Part shown: positions 52,518 through 60,455 of the stretch, piece by piece
Position numbering within the stretch: position 1 is the first letter of the stretch
Layout: each line of letters begins with the position of its first letter
Assembly (NCBI GenBank): GCA_965231815.1
Contig: OZ246890.1
Coordinates: 682,001-746,000, forward strand
Length of the DNA stretch: 64,000 nucleotides
From: JAPPFW01 sp965231815
Lineage (GTDB): Bacteria; Actinomycetota; Acidimicrobiia; Spongiisociales; Spongiisociaceae
Direction of reading: 5' to 3'
Translations under genes and position numbers: made by a program
Notes under the pieces: generated by a model
What the model saw: only the letters and a program-made list of their open reading frames with translations
Database searches by the model: none
Told to the model about the DNA's origin: nothing

Positions 52518-53248
52518 TCGACGGAGACTGTGAACTGCCGGCTACCGGCGTTTTCGAGAGCCTCGACCAAGGCCTGATCCGCGGAATCCTCAAGCTGCTC
52601 TTTGACCCGGCTGACCACGGTGTGATGGAAGTGCTGTGCTACGAGCCTGGTGACGTGAGTAACGAGGGTTCGGAATAAACGAGCCAGATCCTCGGGCCGA
52701 TCCGACTGGTCGGACCGTACATGGTCTTTGAACAGGTCGATAGCCTCGTCCACAATGCTCTCGACCCCGGTGGCGTGACGGGCAGCCAGCGCGGCCAGCC
52801 TGTCAAGCGGGAAACCGGCTTCGAGGAGGGACATTCCGGCGGCCAACATCGGCGCCACGTCGGGCGAGAACCGTTCTGCTTCTCCGCCGCCGAGCGGTTC
52901 GATCAGCCTTGCGGATACGGCCATGTCAACCAGGTGGGGAGCGAGCCCTGATCGCTCGGCCAACTCCGCCCTGGTCAGACCTGCCGTCGTTCCCGCCAAC
53001 GTCGCGAGCAGGGGGTGGGCGGACTGGTCGAGCAACCGTTTGATCTGGGCTAGCGAGAACCCGTCCTCAGCAAGCGCGCGCACGGTCCGGAGCCGGGTGA
53101 GGTGCTCGGGGCCGTAGACCACCGACCGACCCTGCTTGATGGTCGGCGGCAGCAGACCCATTCCCTGGTAGTAGCGGATGGTGTCAACCCCGACGCCGGC
53201 CTCTGCGGCTAGCTTCTCCACTCGATAACTTGTCTCGGAACGCCCCAT
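52508..53248 (-). CDS. MerR-family transcriptional regulator
   Basis: 246 residues. N-terminal MerR HTH: SYRVEKLAAEAGVGVDTIRY and YQGMGLLPPTIKQGRSVVYG, then YGPEHLTRLRTVRALAEDGF. The C-terminal effector half is long and helical with no Cys metal site. Thus it likely senses an organic ligand, or acts as a constitutive regulator. It precedes and overlaps menF-menD by 10 bp, so it may regulate menaquinone synthesis, although the overlap means it would also control its own transcript. The start ATG at 53248 follows a short intergenic region. Confidence 0.85.
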   Translation of the reverse strand: MGRSETSYRVEKLAAEAGVGVDTIRYYQGMGLLPPTIKQGRSVVYGPEHLTRLRTVRALAEDGFSLAQIKRLLDQSAHPLLATLAGTTAGLTRAELAERSGLAPHLVDMAVSARLIEPLGGGEAERFSPDVAPMLAAGMSLLEAGFPLDRLAALAARHATGVESIVDEAIDLFKDHVRSDQSDRPEDLARLFRTLVTHVTRLVAQHFHHTVVSRVKEQLEDSADQALVEALENAGSRQFTVSVEWG

Positions 53249-53338
53249 AAGTGTTTACTCTAGGAGTGATTACTCGTATTGCCAGCATCAGCTTCTGAAC
53301 CTGCGGAATGCTCAGCCGCTGGTAAGAATATTGGGTCT

Positions 53339-53519
53339 TACCCGATCATTCATGGATGGGGGTATGGAAGATGAGCGGAGTAGACCATGTGCACCCTGAC
53401 CAGGTAATACTGCTATCGGCGTCTCCCCTCCCGGTCCGATGTTCAAGAGATTCACCTGTCGGGAGAACGGTGGGTTCTTCCAATACTCGGGTTGAACTGG
53501 CGTTACATGCCTCGGTGTG
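53339..53519 (+). mobile_element. MITE-A copy 5, degenerate
   Basis: Left end TTACCCGATCATTCATGG and the usual body are recognisable, but the right terminal repeat is lost and replaced by unrelated sequence. Between 53249 and 53675 nothing else is seen. Confidence 0.7.
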
Positions 53520-53675
53520 ATCAAATTAACTTGCTGCGTTGGCGATGCCTTATTTCTCAATGAATAATGACAATCCACGTCATCGGTCCAAGGCCGTGAA
53601 GGAGTTTCGCTCCACCACCCTTCTATCGGGTGGCGCGCGCGTGAAGGAATGGATCATGCATGAGCCGCGCCGGAT

Positions 53676-54944
53676 TCACTCCGCAAGCAAAGCCGCCGGG
53701 ATCACCGCGATGCCGTCGCGGCGTCGGTAGGCCTCGGGCCCGGTCGTGATCACTGCGGCGTCGGCAAGGTCCGGACCGATCCGCTCGGCCAGCCAACGTA
53801 GATGGCGAACGTCGTTCTCGCGCACGGTTGCGGCAAGCTTCACCTCCAGCGCCACGATCCGCCCGTCCACTCCCTGGACGATCAGATCGACTTCATGCTC
53901 GCCGCCGTAGGTTCGCAAGTGAAACACCTTGGCCTCGCTGGCCTGGGCGTAGACCCGTACCGACAACGTCACCAGGGACTGGAACAAGGCACCGAGCAGG
54001 CTGCCGTCGCGAGGCGTTACGCAGCCACCCTCGCGCCCCTCGAGTAGGGAGTCGGCGCTCACCTCGAGCAGCCGCGCCGTGAGTGCCGGGTCGGCGATCT
54101 GATGCACCGAGGCCGACGCAAGGCGCCGGAGGTGGTTCCGAGTAGGTAGCCAAGCCGGCACGTCCTCGATCACCCATAGCGACTCCAAAGCGTTCCGGTA
54201 GGCGATGGTCGTGGCCTTTGTCGGTTTGTCCGCCTCGCCCGGAGAGGCCGCATCGCGAATCGTCTCGAACGTGGCGGCAGTCGATGTAGCAGCCGCGTAG
54301 GCGGCCATCCACCGTCGCAACGCCGCCCGATTACGAACGGTGCGACCTTGCTCGTGAACGTGGCGTTCGGCGATACGGTCGAGGTAGCTGTCAAGGTAGG
54401 CGCGCACCGCGCGCTGTGACCATCCCCGTACGGCGGGGAAGCCGGAGCCGGTGATCTGTGCGGCATAGTCGGCGAGTCGAAGCGGGGCGGCGCCTTCTAC
54501 GTTCGGCATGCCTCCCCGTAGCAGGGTCTTGAGGCTTACCGTCGGGGTGCAGACCCCTCGCTCGGCAAGAGCCATTGGGCGCATCCGGACAGTGACAATC
54601 CGCCCGGCGCCGGTGTGGGTCGGCAGTTCGCTCGGCGTCGCGGAACCGGTGAGCAAGAACCGGTTCGCGCGGGGCTGGGCGTCAACAGCGCGGCGCACGA
54701 TGTCCCAAGACTCGGGTAACCGCTGCCACTCATCAATGAGGATCGGCGGCCTTCCGCGGGCGAGCCGTGAGGGGTCGGCTCGGGCGATGTCGAACCGGGA
54801 ACTATCGTCAAGGCGATAGACGGTGGACGCCCGCCGGAGAGCTGTCTCGGTCTTTCCCACCGCCCTCGGTCCCTCTATCGCGATCGCAGGCAGTTCCCGG
54901 CACAGATCGTCGAGTTCACCGTCCACGACTCTCGGATAATACAT
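53676..54944 (-). CDS. AAA+ ATPase with DUF4143 domain
   Basis: 422 residues: Walker A AIEGPRAVGKTETALRRAS, Walker B GRPPILIDEWQRLPES, the sensor region RFLLTGSATPSELP, and GGMPNVEGAAPLRLADYAAQ, followed by a DUF4143 C-terminal domain ending in a nuclease-like strand EVDLIVQGVDGRIVALEVKL. Family members are often mobile or host-defence ATPases or toxin-like genes; function unknown. It is a single-gene unit with two palindrome repeats upstream (54975-55041). Composition matches the neighbours. Confidence 0.85.
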   Translation of the reverse strand: MYYPRVVDGELDDLCRELPAIAIEGPRAVGKTETALRRASTVYRLDDSSRFDIARADPSRLARGRPPILIDEWQRLPESWDIVRRAVDAQPRANRFLLTGSATPSELPTHTGAGRIVTVRMRPMALAERGVCTPTVSLKTLLRGGMPNVEGAAPLRLADYAAQITGSGFPAVRGWSQRAVRAYLDSYLDRIAERHVHEQGRTVRNRAALRRWMAAYAAATSTAATFETIRDAASPGEADKPTKATTIAYRNALESLWVIEDVPAWLPTRNHLRRLASASVHQIADPALTARLLEVSADSLLEGREGGCVTPRDGSLLGALFQSLVTLSVRVYAQASEAKVFHLRTYGGEHEVDLIVQGVDGRIVALEVKLAATVRENDVRHLRWLAERIGPDLADAAVITTGPEAYRRRDGIAVIPAALLAE

Positions 54945-54974
54945 CCATTGCCTCGCCTTCTTGCTGTCGAGGTG

Positions 54975-55041
54975 TTATCGAACCGATACGACGGCGGCTA
55001 TCGTACCAAACCGACGCACTTTATCGAACCGATACGACGGC
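54975..55041. promoter_or_regulatory. Repeated palindromic operator before the ATPase gene
   Basis: TATCGAACCGATA (palindrome TATCG-AAC-CGATA) occurs at 54976-54988 and again at 55022-55034, each inside an identical 21-bp block (54975-54995 and 55021-55041). A degenerate TATCGTACCAAACCGAC lies between. Two identical blocks 46 bp apart, 31 bp upstream of the minus-strand start, fit a repressor or phasing operator. Confidence 0.6.
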
Positions 55042-55104
55042 AAGGAAGGGATCGAGTCTTCTCCGGGAAAACGGTTAACCCATGAGGCCAACCCTTGAAA
55101 CATC

Positions 55105-55221
55105 CTAGGAAGGTCCTGAAAAACGAATCTTACGGGGTTCGGTGGTCGGTAAACCCCCTGGTCAGAGAGTTGCGGGTAGCGGCTGAACCCCTTTGTACGG
55201 GGTTTCTCAGCACCCTCCTAG
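55105..55221 (-). mobile_element. MITE-B copy 4
   Basis: 117 bp, CTAGGAAGGTCCTGAAAAAC ... AGCACCCTCCTAG, opposite orientation to copy 1, one base shorter than most. It ends 75 bp before the endonuclease-polymerase gene's stop. Confidence 0.8.
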
Positions 55222-55296
55222 CCCACATTCTTCACTGTTTCCTCACACACCTCCGTGCAAATGAGGGCTAATACAGGTTGAGGGCAACGGATGGGA

Positions 55297-57105
55297 TCAG
55301 TTCCCATCCAGACCCAGGGCCGGTTCGGCCTGGTCGAGCGTCTGGCCTCCCTCCAACACCTCGGAGAAGAGGTCTCCGAATCGAGAGATGCGGTCCCATA
55401 CTGTTGCGATGGTTAGATCCTCCGGGTGCGTACGGTCGAGTTCGTCCCAGCGAACAGGGGTGGAAACAGGAGCACCCGGTCTGGGGCGAACCGAGTATAC
55501 GGACGCGATGGTCGCTCCCGCCCGGTTCTGTCCCGAATCGATGAACACCTTGCCCTTGCGTCTCGGGATGTATCGGTCCATGGTCACGTTGTCCGGATTG
55601 GCCGCCTCCAGCAGGTTCCCGAGACGTTCGACGAAAGTGCGAACCCTCCGGTAGTCATGGACAGGTTCCAGCGGGACGTAGACATGTATGCCTCTTGAGC
55701 CGGAAGTCTTGGCATAGCCGCGCAGCCCGAGACGTTCGAGCGCCACACGGAGTAACCGGGCTACCGACACGACCTGATCCCAGGTGGCGCCCTCCGCCGG
55801 GTCCAGATCGAACACTGCATAATCTTCCCGATCCAGATGCCGGCGACGTGACAGCCACGGGTGGATCTCGATGCAACCCATGTTCGCCAGCCACATGAGG
55901 GACTCGACATTGAAGGCGGTAACGAAGTTGATCTCTCCACCCCTGGTGGCCGACTCGATGGGGACGATCTCCATCCATTCCGGTTGATGGCCGGGGGCGT
56001 TCTTCTCGTAGAATGAAGCTCCCTCGGCGCCGTCGGGGAAGCGGGCCATGACGATCGCCCGATCTTCGAGGTGGGGAAGGAGCAAGGGAGCTATCGACGT
56101 GTAATAGGAGATCAGATCACCCTTGGTGTATCCGTCGGGGAAGAAGGTCTTATCGAGGTTGGACAGACGCAGAGGACGTTGGTAGCCGGACAGGGTGAAG
56201 CCATTGGAGTTCTCGGCCGCTCTCGGGACGACCGGGAAGTCGACCGATCCGCTTGCCACCGGCCGACCATCTCCGTCCCCCGGGCTTGAAGCCCGGAGAG
56301 TGGAGCGGAGTTCGGCGTGGATGGCGCCGTGTGACCAACTGTCGCGGGATTCGGAGATCACCGTCATCCGCATTCCGGCTGTCCGGGCAGCCCGGATCAG
56401 TGGTTCGACCCGCAGGGACCCGTCACCGTATCGGATGTGCCTGATCTCCCCCATCTCACCGTACAGCACATCGCTGAAGTGGGTGTGTAGCGGATTGGTT
56501 TTCCAGGCCGGAAAGCTCTCCTCTAGGAAGCCGAGAACGGCGGCGAAGTCCTCCTCCGACCTCAGCCCACCTTGGCTGATGGCGTGGATGTGAGCCCAGT
56601 CGACGACGGGCCGCACGTATGGGAAGTCGGATGCCAGCAAGGCGATGTCACCGAGGCTTCCCATGTGGGAAACCCTTCCGGTGGTTTCCAACCCGAGCGG
56701 GACGCCTAGCCCGTCGACCTTGGCGCCGATCCAGTCCAAGTGTCTCCGCATACGATCGATAAGCGTGTCCGGTTCTTGACCCCTTCGAGAGCCCAGGTGG
56801 GCGACCACGGTGCGGGCCCCCAATTCAGCTCCCAGTTTGATGGTGTGCTCCAGCGCCCCCCGACACTGCTTGGCGCGATCCTCGTCGGCAACCGTAAGCA
56901 CCGCGAAGTAGGGAGCATGGACCGACAGCCGGATCCCTCGATCAGCAGCCTCCTGGCCGAAACCTGCGCAGCGCCTCTCCTTCCAGGGGAAACCCCTGGT
57001 AAACGCCAACTCGAACGATTCAAAGCCTCGTTCGACAAGACCGTCCAGAAACTGCTTATCCGACGTACCCTCGCGGGGAAGGCCTGAGTACCCGTACCTG
57101 ATCAC
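55297..57105 (-). CDS. Endonuclease IV-like AP endonuclease fused to a LigD-type polymerase domain
   Basis: 602 residues. Residues 1-265 are an Xylose-isomerase/endonuclease IV TIM barrel with metal ligands in SVHAPYF, VVAHLGSRRG, LGLETTG, VVDWAHIHA, LHTHFSDV and VISESRD. Residues about 295-600 are a LigD/PrimPol-like polymerase: LSNLDKTFFPDGYTKGDLIS, YYEKNAP-like FYEKNAPGHQP, the catalytic DLDP in YAVFDLDPAEG, TSGSRGIHVYVPL, KVFIDSGQNRAGAT and PGAPVSTPVRWDEL. AP-site cleavage plus nucleotide addition in one chain suggests a base-excision/gap-filling machine. There is no ligase domain, and no Ku is seen nearby. It could act with an unlinked ligase. Confidence 0.9.
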   Translation of the reverse strand: MIRYGYSGLPREGTSDKQFLDGLVERGFESFELAFTRGFPWKERRCAGFGQEAADRGIRLSVHAPYFAVLTVADEDRAKQCRGALEHTIKLGAELGARTVVAHLGSRRGQEPDTLIDRMRRHLDWIGAKVDGLGVPLGLETTGRVSHMGSLGDIALLASDFPYVRPVVDWAHIHAISQGGLRSEEDFAAVLGFLEESFPAWKTNPLHTHFSDVLYGEMGEIRHIRYGDGSLRVEPLIRAARTAGMRMTVISESRDSWSHGAIHAELRSTLRASSPGDGDGRPVASGSVDFPVVPRAAENSNGFTLSGYQRPLRLSNLDKTFFPDGYTKGDLISYYTSIAPLLLPHLEDRAIVMARFPDGAEGASFYEKNAPGHQPEWMEIVPIESATRGGEINFVTAFNVESLMWLANMGCIEIHPWLSRRRHLDREDYAVFDLDPAEGATWDQVVSVARLLRVALERLGLRGYAKTSGSRGIHVYVPLEPVHDYRRVRTFVERLGNLLEAANPDNVTMDRYIPRRKGKVFIDSGQNRAGATIASVYSVRPRPGAPVSTPVRWDELDRTHPEDLTIATVWDRISRFGDLFSEVLEGGQTLDQAEPALGLDGN

Positions 57106-57282
57106 CCACCGAGCCTATCGTCTCCGTGACTCTTTCTCGCCGCAATCGAACGCCGATGCCGCGGCGATGACGGATGGCGGTTCGATCAGACGGCGCCGCA
57201 CGCAACAGCAAGGCAGGTCGACGCATGGTGACTCGCGCTCCCTCGGAAGTTAGTATCGAACCCACAGGAACCGGGGAGCGCT

Positions 57283-57606
57283 GTGGCTAAGGATCAGATC
57301 GGTATCACTAGGGGACGGATCTGGATAGCGGTGGCGATTGTTGTCGTGCTTGATGTCATGCTGCGTCAGTACGAGATCAATCTTTGGCTGAGCGTGTTGA
57401 TACTTGTCGCAGCGATCGCGTACCTGACACGCGGGGGTGCTCGGGGTTGGATATGGAGATTGGCGACCGTTGCGCTGGTGTTGTCCACCGTTGTCGCCGG
57501 ACTGACGGATTGGGACCTCTTCACGGTCCGGTTGGCTTCGTTACCGGTGGCGTGGCTGTTCTGGCTGACTGTGGATGTAGCCACGAAGCTCTTCGGGAAC
57601 CGTTAA
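57283..57606 (+). CDS. Small membrane protein of unknown function
   Basis: 107 residues, GTG start 2 bases after a GGGGAGC site. Three to four hydrophobic segments (IWIAVAIVVVLDVML, LWLSVLILVAAIAYL, LATVALVLSTVVAGL, LASLPVAWLFWLTVDV) with short polar loops; integral membrane. It stands alone between the endonuclease-polymerase gene and a MITE-B. I do not recognise the family. Bases 57607-57820 after it hold a weak minus-strand coding-like remnant (GYRVFPEPVVTYRNHQ) of no known family. Confidence 0.6.
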   Translation: MAKDQIGITRGRIWIAVAIVVVLDVMLRQYEINLWLSVLILVAAIAYLTRGGARGWIWRLATVALVLSTVVAGLTDWDLFTVRLASLPVAWLFWLTVDVATKLFGNR

Positions 57607-57820
57607 CCCACCATTTTGAGCACGGAGTTGGTCCCAGCCGATAGTTCCCCGTTGTCGGACCTTCTGACCTGCTACGGCGGATCGAAACAGTCGTACTGTT
57701 CCAATTGGTGATTCCGGTAAGTCACAACCGGCTCCGGAAATACTCGGTATCCATGCGTCTGGGTAGGGGTGTCCTCGCACTCAATTGGATTTACTAGGCC
57801 ATGGATTCGAATAGAGGATT

Positions 57821-57938
57821 CTAGGAGGGTCCTGAAAAACGAATCTTTCGGGGTTAGGTGGTCGGCAAACCGCCTGGTCATGGAGTTGTGGGTTAGCGGC
57901 TGAACCCCTTTGTACGGGGTTTCTCAGCACCCTCCTAG
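57821..57938 (-). mobile_element. MITE-B copy 5; its end provides the DUF1761 gene's stop codon
   Basis: 118 bp, CTAGGAGGGTCCTGAAAAAC ... AGCACCCTCCTAG. The minus-strand TAG of its right end (57935-57937) terminates the DUF1761 gene. Confidence 0.8.
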
Positions 57939-58342
57939 GTCCAAGTGGTGACGATCACCGCCATGACGACATGGCCGATGAGGCCGATACCTCCGTTGGC
58001 GACTACCAGGGTCATGGACCGGCCTTCGTAGTTGGCGTTGATCCATGCCTGGGCTACGACGAAGGCGATTCCCGTCGCGAGGCCGAGCGACAGCCCCTCC
58101 CCGAAAGTCGACATATCGGCCGCCCGAGCAATCATGGCGAGGACGACCGCCATGACGAAGTAGCTAAACAGCGTACCGAGGTAAGACCACGGATTGGGTC
58201 CGTCGCCGGACGGATCGACGTTGGTGGCCTCCATCCATTTGCTTCCCATAACCCGCGGCTGGTACCAGATCGCGGCTAGTCCGAAAAAGGCGACGGCCGC
58301 CGCGATGATCGCCAACCAATTAAGTCCGCTTAATGTGAGCAC
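57935..58342 (-). CDS. DUF1761-family membrane protein
   Basis: 135 residues with four hydrophobic helices: LNWLAIIAAAVAFFGLAAIW, YQPRVMGSKWMEAT (the conserved YxxxxFGxxW-like motif after helix 1), LGTLFSYFVMAVVLAMIARA and GIAFVVAQAWINANYEGRS. This matches the DUF1761 family, whose function is unknown. The stop codon comes from the MITE-B end; the protein ends TTWT and looks full length. A single gene with an AT-rich region before it. Confidence 0.8.
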   Translation of the reverse strand: MLTLSGLNWLAIIAAAVAFFGLAAIWYQPRVMGSKWMEATNVDPSGDGPNPWSYLGTLFSYFVMAVVLAMIARAADMSTFGEGLSLGLATGIAFVVAQAWINANYEGRSMTLVVANGGIGLIGHVVMAVIVTTWT

Positions 58343-58508
58343 GGTCCTCCGATCTCTGCTGTTTTTTACAGCTTAGTTATGAGGCCTCCGGCTGTCTTGC
58401 AAGGCCAGGTCTTGGCCGCTCATGGTGGGCCCTCATCGGGGGGTACATCCACGGCGTCCTGTACACCCGAGCGCGAACTAAGATCCGAGCACGACGCCGA
58501 GGGGACTC

Positions 58509-59198
58509 ATGGACAGGGACGAAGCAGAGCAGATCCTGGCAACGGTTGAGAAGGGCTTGGCCGACGATCCGGATGCCCGGCTGGGAGGCTCGGGCTTTTG
58601 GAAGGTAGTTACGGCTGCGAAGAAGGATCCGCGGCTGGTTACGGAGTTCGGTGACCGGATCGCTTCGATCGATACCGAAGCATTCCGCCGTTGGGCTCTA
58701 CTGACCGTCCCGCTCAGGCTGGGCACGGCGGCGGCCGTAGCCGGAACCGCGATAGGGCTGCTGCTAGTGGGTCTTTCGTACAGCACGCCGGATCCGTCTA
58801 ACGGTGTCTTGCTCCTAGCGGGAATGGGAGTGCTTCTGGTTGCCACCCACGGCTTGGCCCATCTGCTGGTGGGCCGGTTGGTGGGAATCCGTTTCACTCA
58901 TTGGTTCATCGGCACCCTGGGCCGACCACAGCCCGGAGTAAAAACCGACTATGCCACCTACCTGGGCGCAGGCGCCAAGCAGCGGGCCTGGATGCATGCA
59001 TCCGGGGCCATAGTGTCGAAGATCGTTCCCTTCGCGCTGATCCCTGCTGCGTTGTCCGCGGGAGTTCCTTCCTGGTCGACGGTTCTGCTGATCGTGGTGG
59101 GGGTGGCGTCGGTGCTCACCGATGCCACCTGGTCCACCAAGTTTTCCGACTGGAAGAAGTTTCGCCGGGAGATGGCCATCGCCGCCCGGTCGGACTGA
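58509..59198 (+). CDS. Membrane protein of unknown function with HGLAH motif
   Basis: 229 residues: an N-terminal soluble helix-rich part (about 60 residues) and then four to five hydrophobic segments. THGLAHLLVGRLVGI in one segment resembles the HExxH zinc site of site-2 proteases but with Gly replacing the Glu, so proteolysis is doubtful. A late Asp (SVLTDATWS) sits where S2P families carry a metal Asp. It may be a degenerate M50-like protein or coincidence. It has no operon partner; the ATG is preceded by a GAGGGGA ribosome site. Confidence 0.55.
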   Translation: MDRDEAEQILATVEKGLADDPDARLGGSGFWKVVTAAKKDPRLVTEFGDRIASIDTEAFRRWALLTVPLRLGTAAAVAGTAIGLLLVGLSYSTPDPSNGVLLLAGMGVLLVATHGLAHLLVGRLVGIRFTHWFIGTLGRPQPGVKTDYATYLGAGAKQRAWMHASGAIVSKIVPFALIPAALSAGVPSWSTVLLIVVGVASVLTDATWSTKFSDWKKFRREMAIAARSD

Positions 59199-59214
59199 AC
59201 GGAAGGCCGATGGA

Positions 59215-60297
59215 TCACATGGCGGCCGGGGGGTTCTCTCCTTCCGCTCCCTGGTAGGTGCGGGCTGCTTCCGAGGCCAACCAGCTGGTCGTATCGGGCC
59301 AGTTTCCATCGTGGCGACTTACCATCCGTACGTTCACCTGACCTGATCGGAACCGCTCGATGATCGGTTCCCACAGATCGCGGTTGGCCACCGGCTTGTT
59401 TTGGGCGGTTCGCCAACCCTTCTGCACCCATCGTTCCCACCATCGATTCTGGAAGCAGTTCACCAGATATGTGGAGTCGCTCACCAACTCAACCGGGCCT
59501 TCCACGGTTTGCAAGCAGTCGAGGGCCGCGGTCAATACCATGCGGGGGTTGGTAGTCCTCATCTCGAATCCGCTCCGGAATCGCACTTCGGGGACCAGCC
59601 AAGCCCATCCACCCGGACCGATGCTTGCCGCCCCATGGCTGGCCGGGTAGGCAATGACGCCTCCAACCGAGGCGGCTTCCTCTTGCGGGTCATTTAGCCG
59701 ATCAGTGGAGCGATATTCGGCATCGTCCGAGTCGACCGACGCCGCAGCCCTACGTATATCTCCTGTTCCGTCCACCCCCTGCTGGGCGAGTGAAGCCTCA
59801 ACCGCCAACCGATCCGCCTGATCGTTCCAAACATTTCCGGCGTGGCCTTTCACCCATCGGAAGCTGATCTGCTTGGTCCGGTAGGCATCTACGAGGGGCT
59901 CCCAGAGGTCGCGGTTGGCCACCGGCTTTTTCTTGGAAGTCGTCCAACCCCGCCGAAGCCATCCTTCCCACCAGCGGTCGCGGAAGCAATTGACTATGTA
60001 CCTGGAATCGCTGACGATCTCAAGAGGCCCGGGAATGGAGGTCACCGCATCAAGGACGGCAACGAGCTCCATTCGCTGGTTGGTGGTATGCCTAGATGCC
60101 CCGCTCCGGTAACTACCTCTAGGAACAACCCACGCCCATCCACCCGGACCGGGATTCCCTGAACAGGCGCCATCCGTGTAGACGACGGTGGGAGGAGAAT
60201 CTCCTCGGGTGGCCGACCTTCCTTTGGATGCAGGTCGGCGTTCAACATGGCGGCGGTCTTTCGGTGTGGGCACCAGGGTTCTCCTCGCATTGAGCAC
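59215..60297 (-). CDS. Tandem RNase HI-like protein, second domain degenerate
   Basis: 360 residues with two RNase H folds. The first (about 36-170) is intact: YTDGACSGNPGPGGWAWVV (Asp), RMELVAVLDAV (Glu), EIVSDSRYIVNCF (Asp), and KGHAGNVWNDQADRLA (His, Asp). The second (about 215-350) repeats the same fold: GPGGWAWLVPEV, NPRMVLTAALDC (Glu replaced by Val), ELVSDSTYLVNCF (Asp kept), and SRHDGNWPDTTSWL (altered); its first Asp is gone. The second domain should be inactive, perhaps helping bind RNA-DNA hybrids. It removes RNA from RNA-DNA hybrids. Starts at GTG. Confidence 0.9.
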   Translation of the reverse strand: MLNARRTLVPTPKDRRHVERRPASKGRSATRGDSPPTVVYTDGACSGNPGPGGWAWVVPRGSYRSGASRHTTNQRMELVAVLDAVTSIPGPLEIVSDSRYIVNCFRDRWWEGWLRRGWTTSKKKPVANRDLWEPLVDAYRTKQISFRWVKGHAGNVWNDQADRLAVEASLAQQGVDGTGDIRRAAASVDSDDAEYRSTDRLNDPQEEAASVGGVIAYPASHGAASIGPGGWAWLVPEVRFRSGFEMRTTNPRMVLTAALDCLQTVEGPVELVSDSTYLVNCFQNRWWERWVQKGWRTAQNKPVANRDLWEPIIERFRSGQVNVRMVSRHDGNWPDTTSWLASEAARTYQGAEGENPPAAM

Positions 60298-60455
60298 CTC
60301 GGCCTACCTTGCGATCGTGGATGAAGGCGTCCCATCTTCCGCGGGTCTGTGCCGGCTGCTCGGTGTCGTGAAGCAAAAGGTACCGAACCATGTTGTCCTA
60401 TGAGGAATCATCCGGGTACCGTCGGGCCATTCGATCAGGGAAAGGCTGGAAAGGT

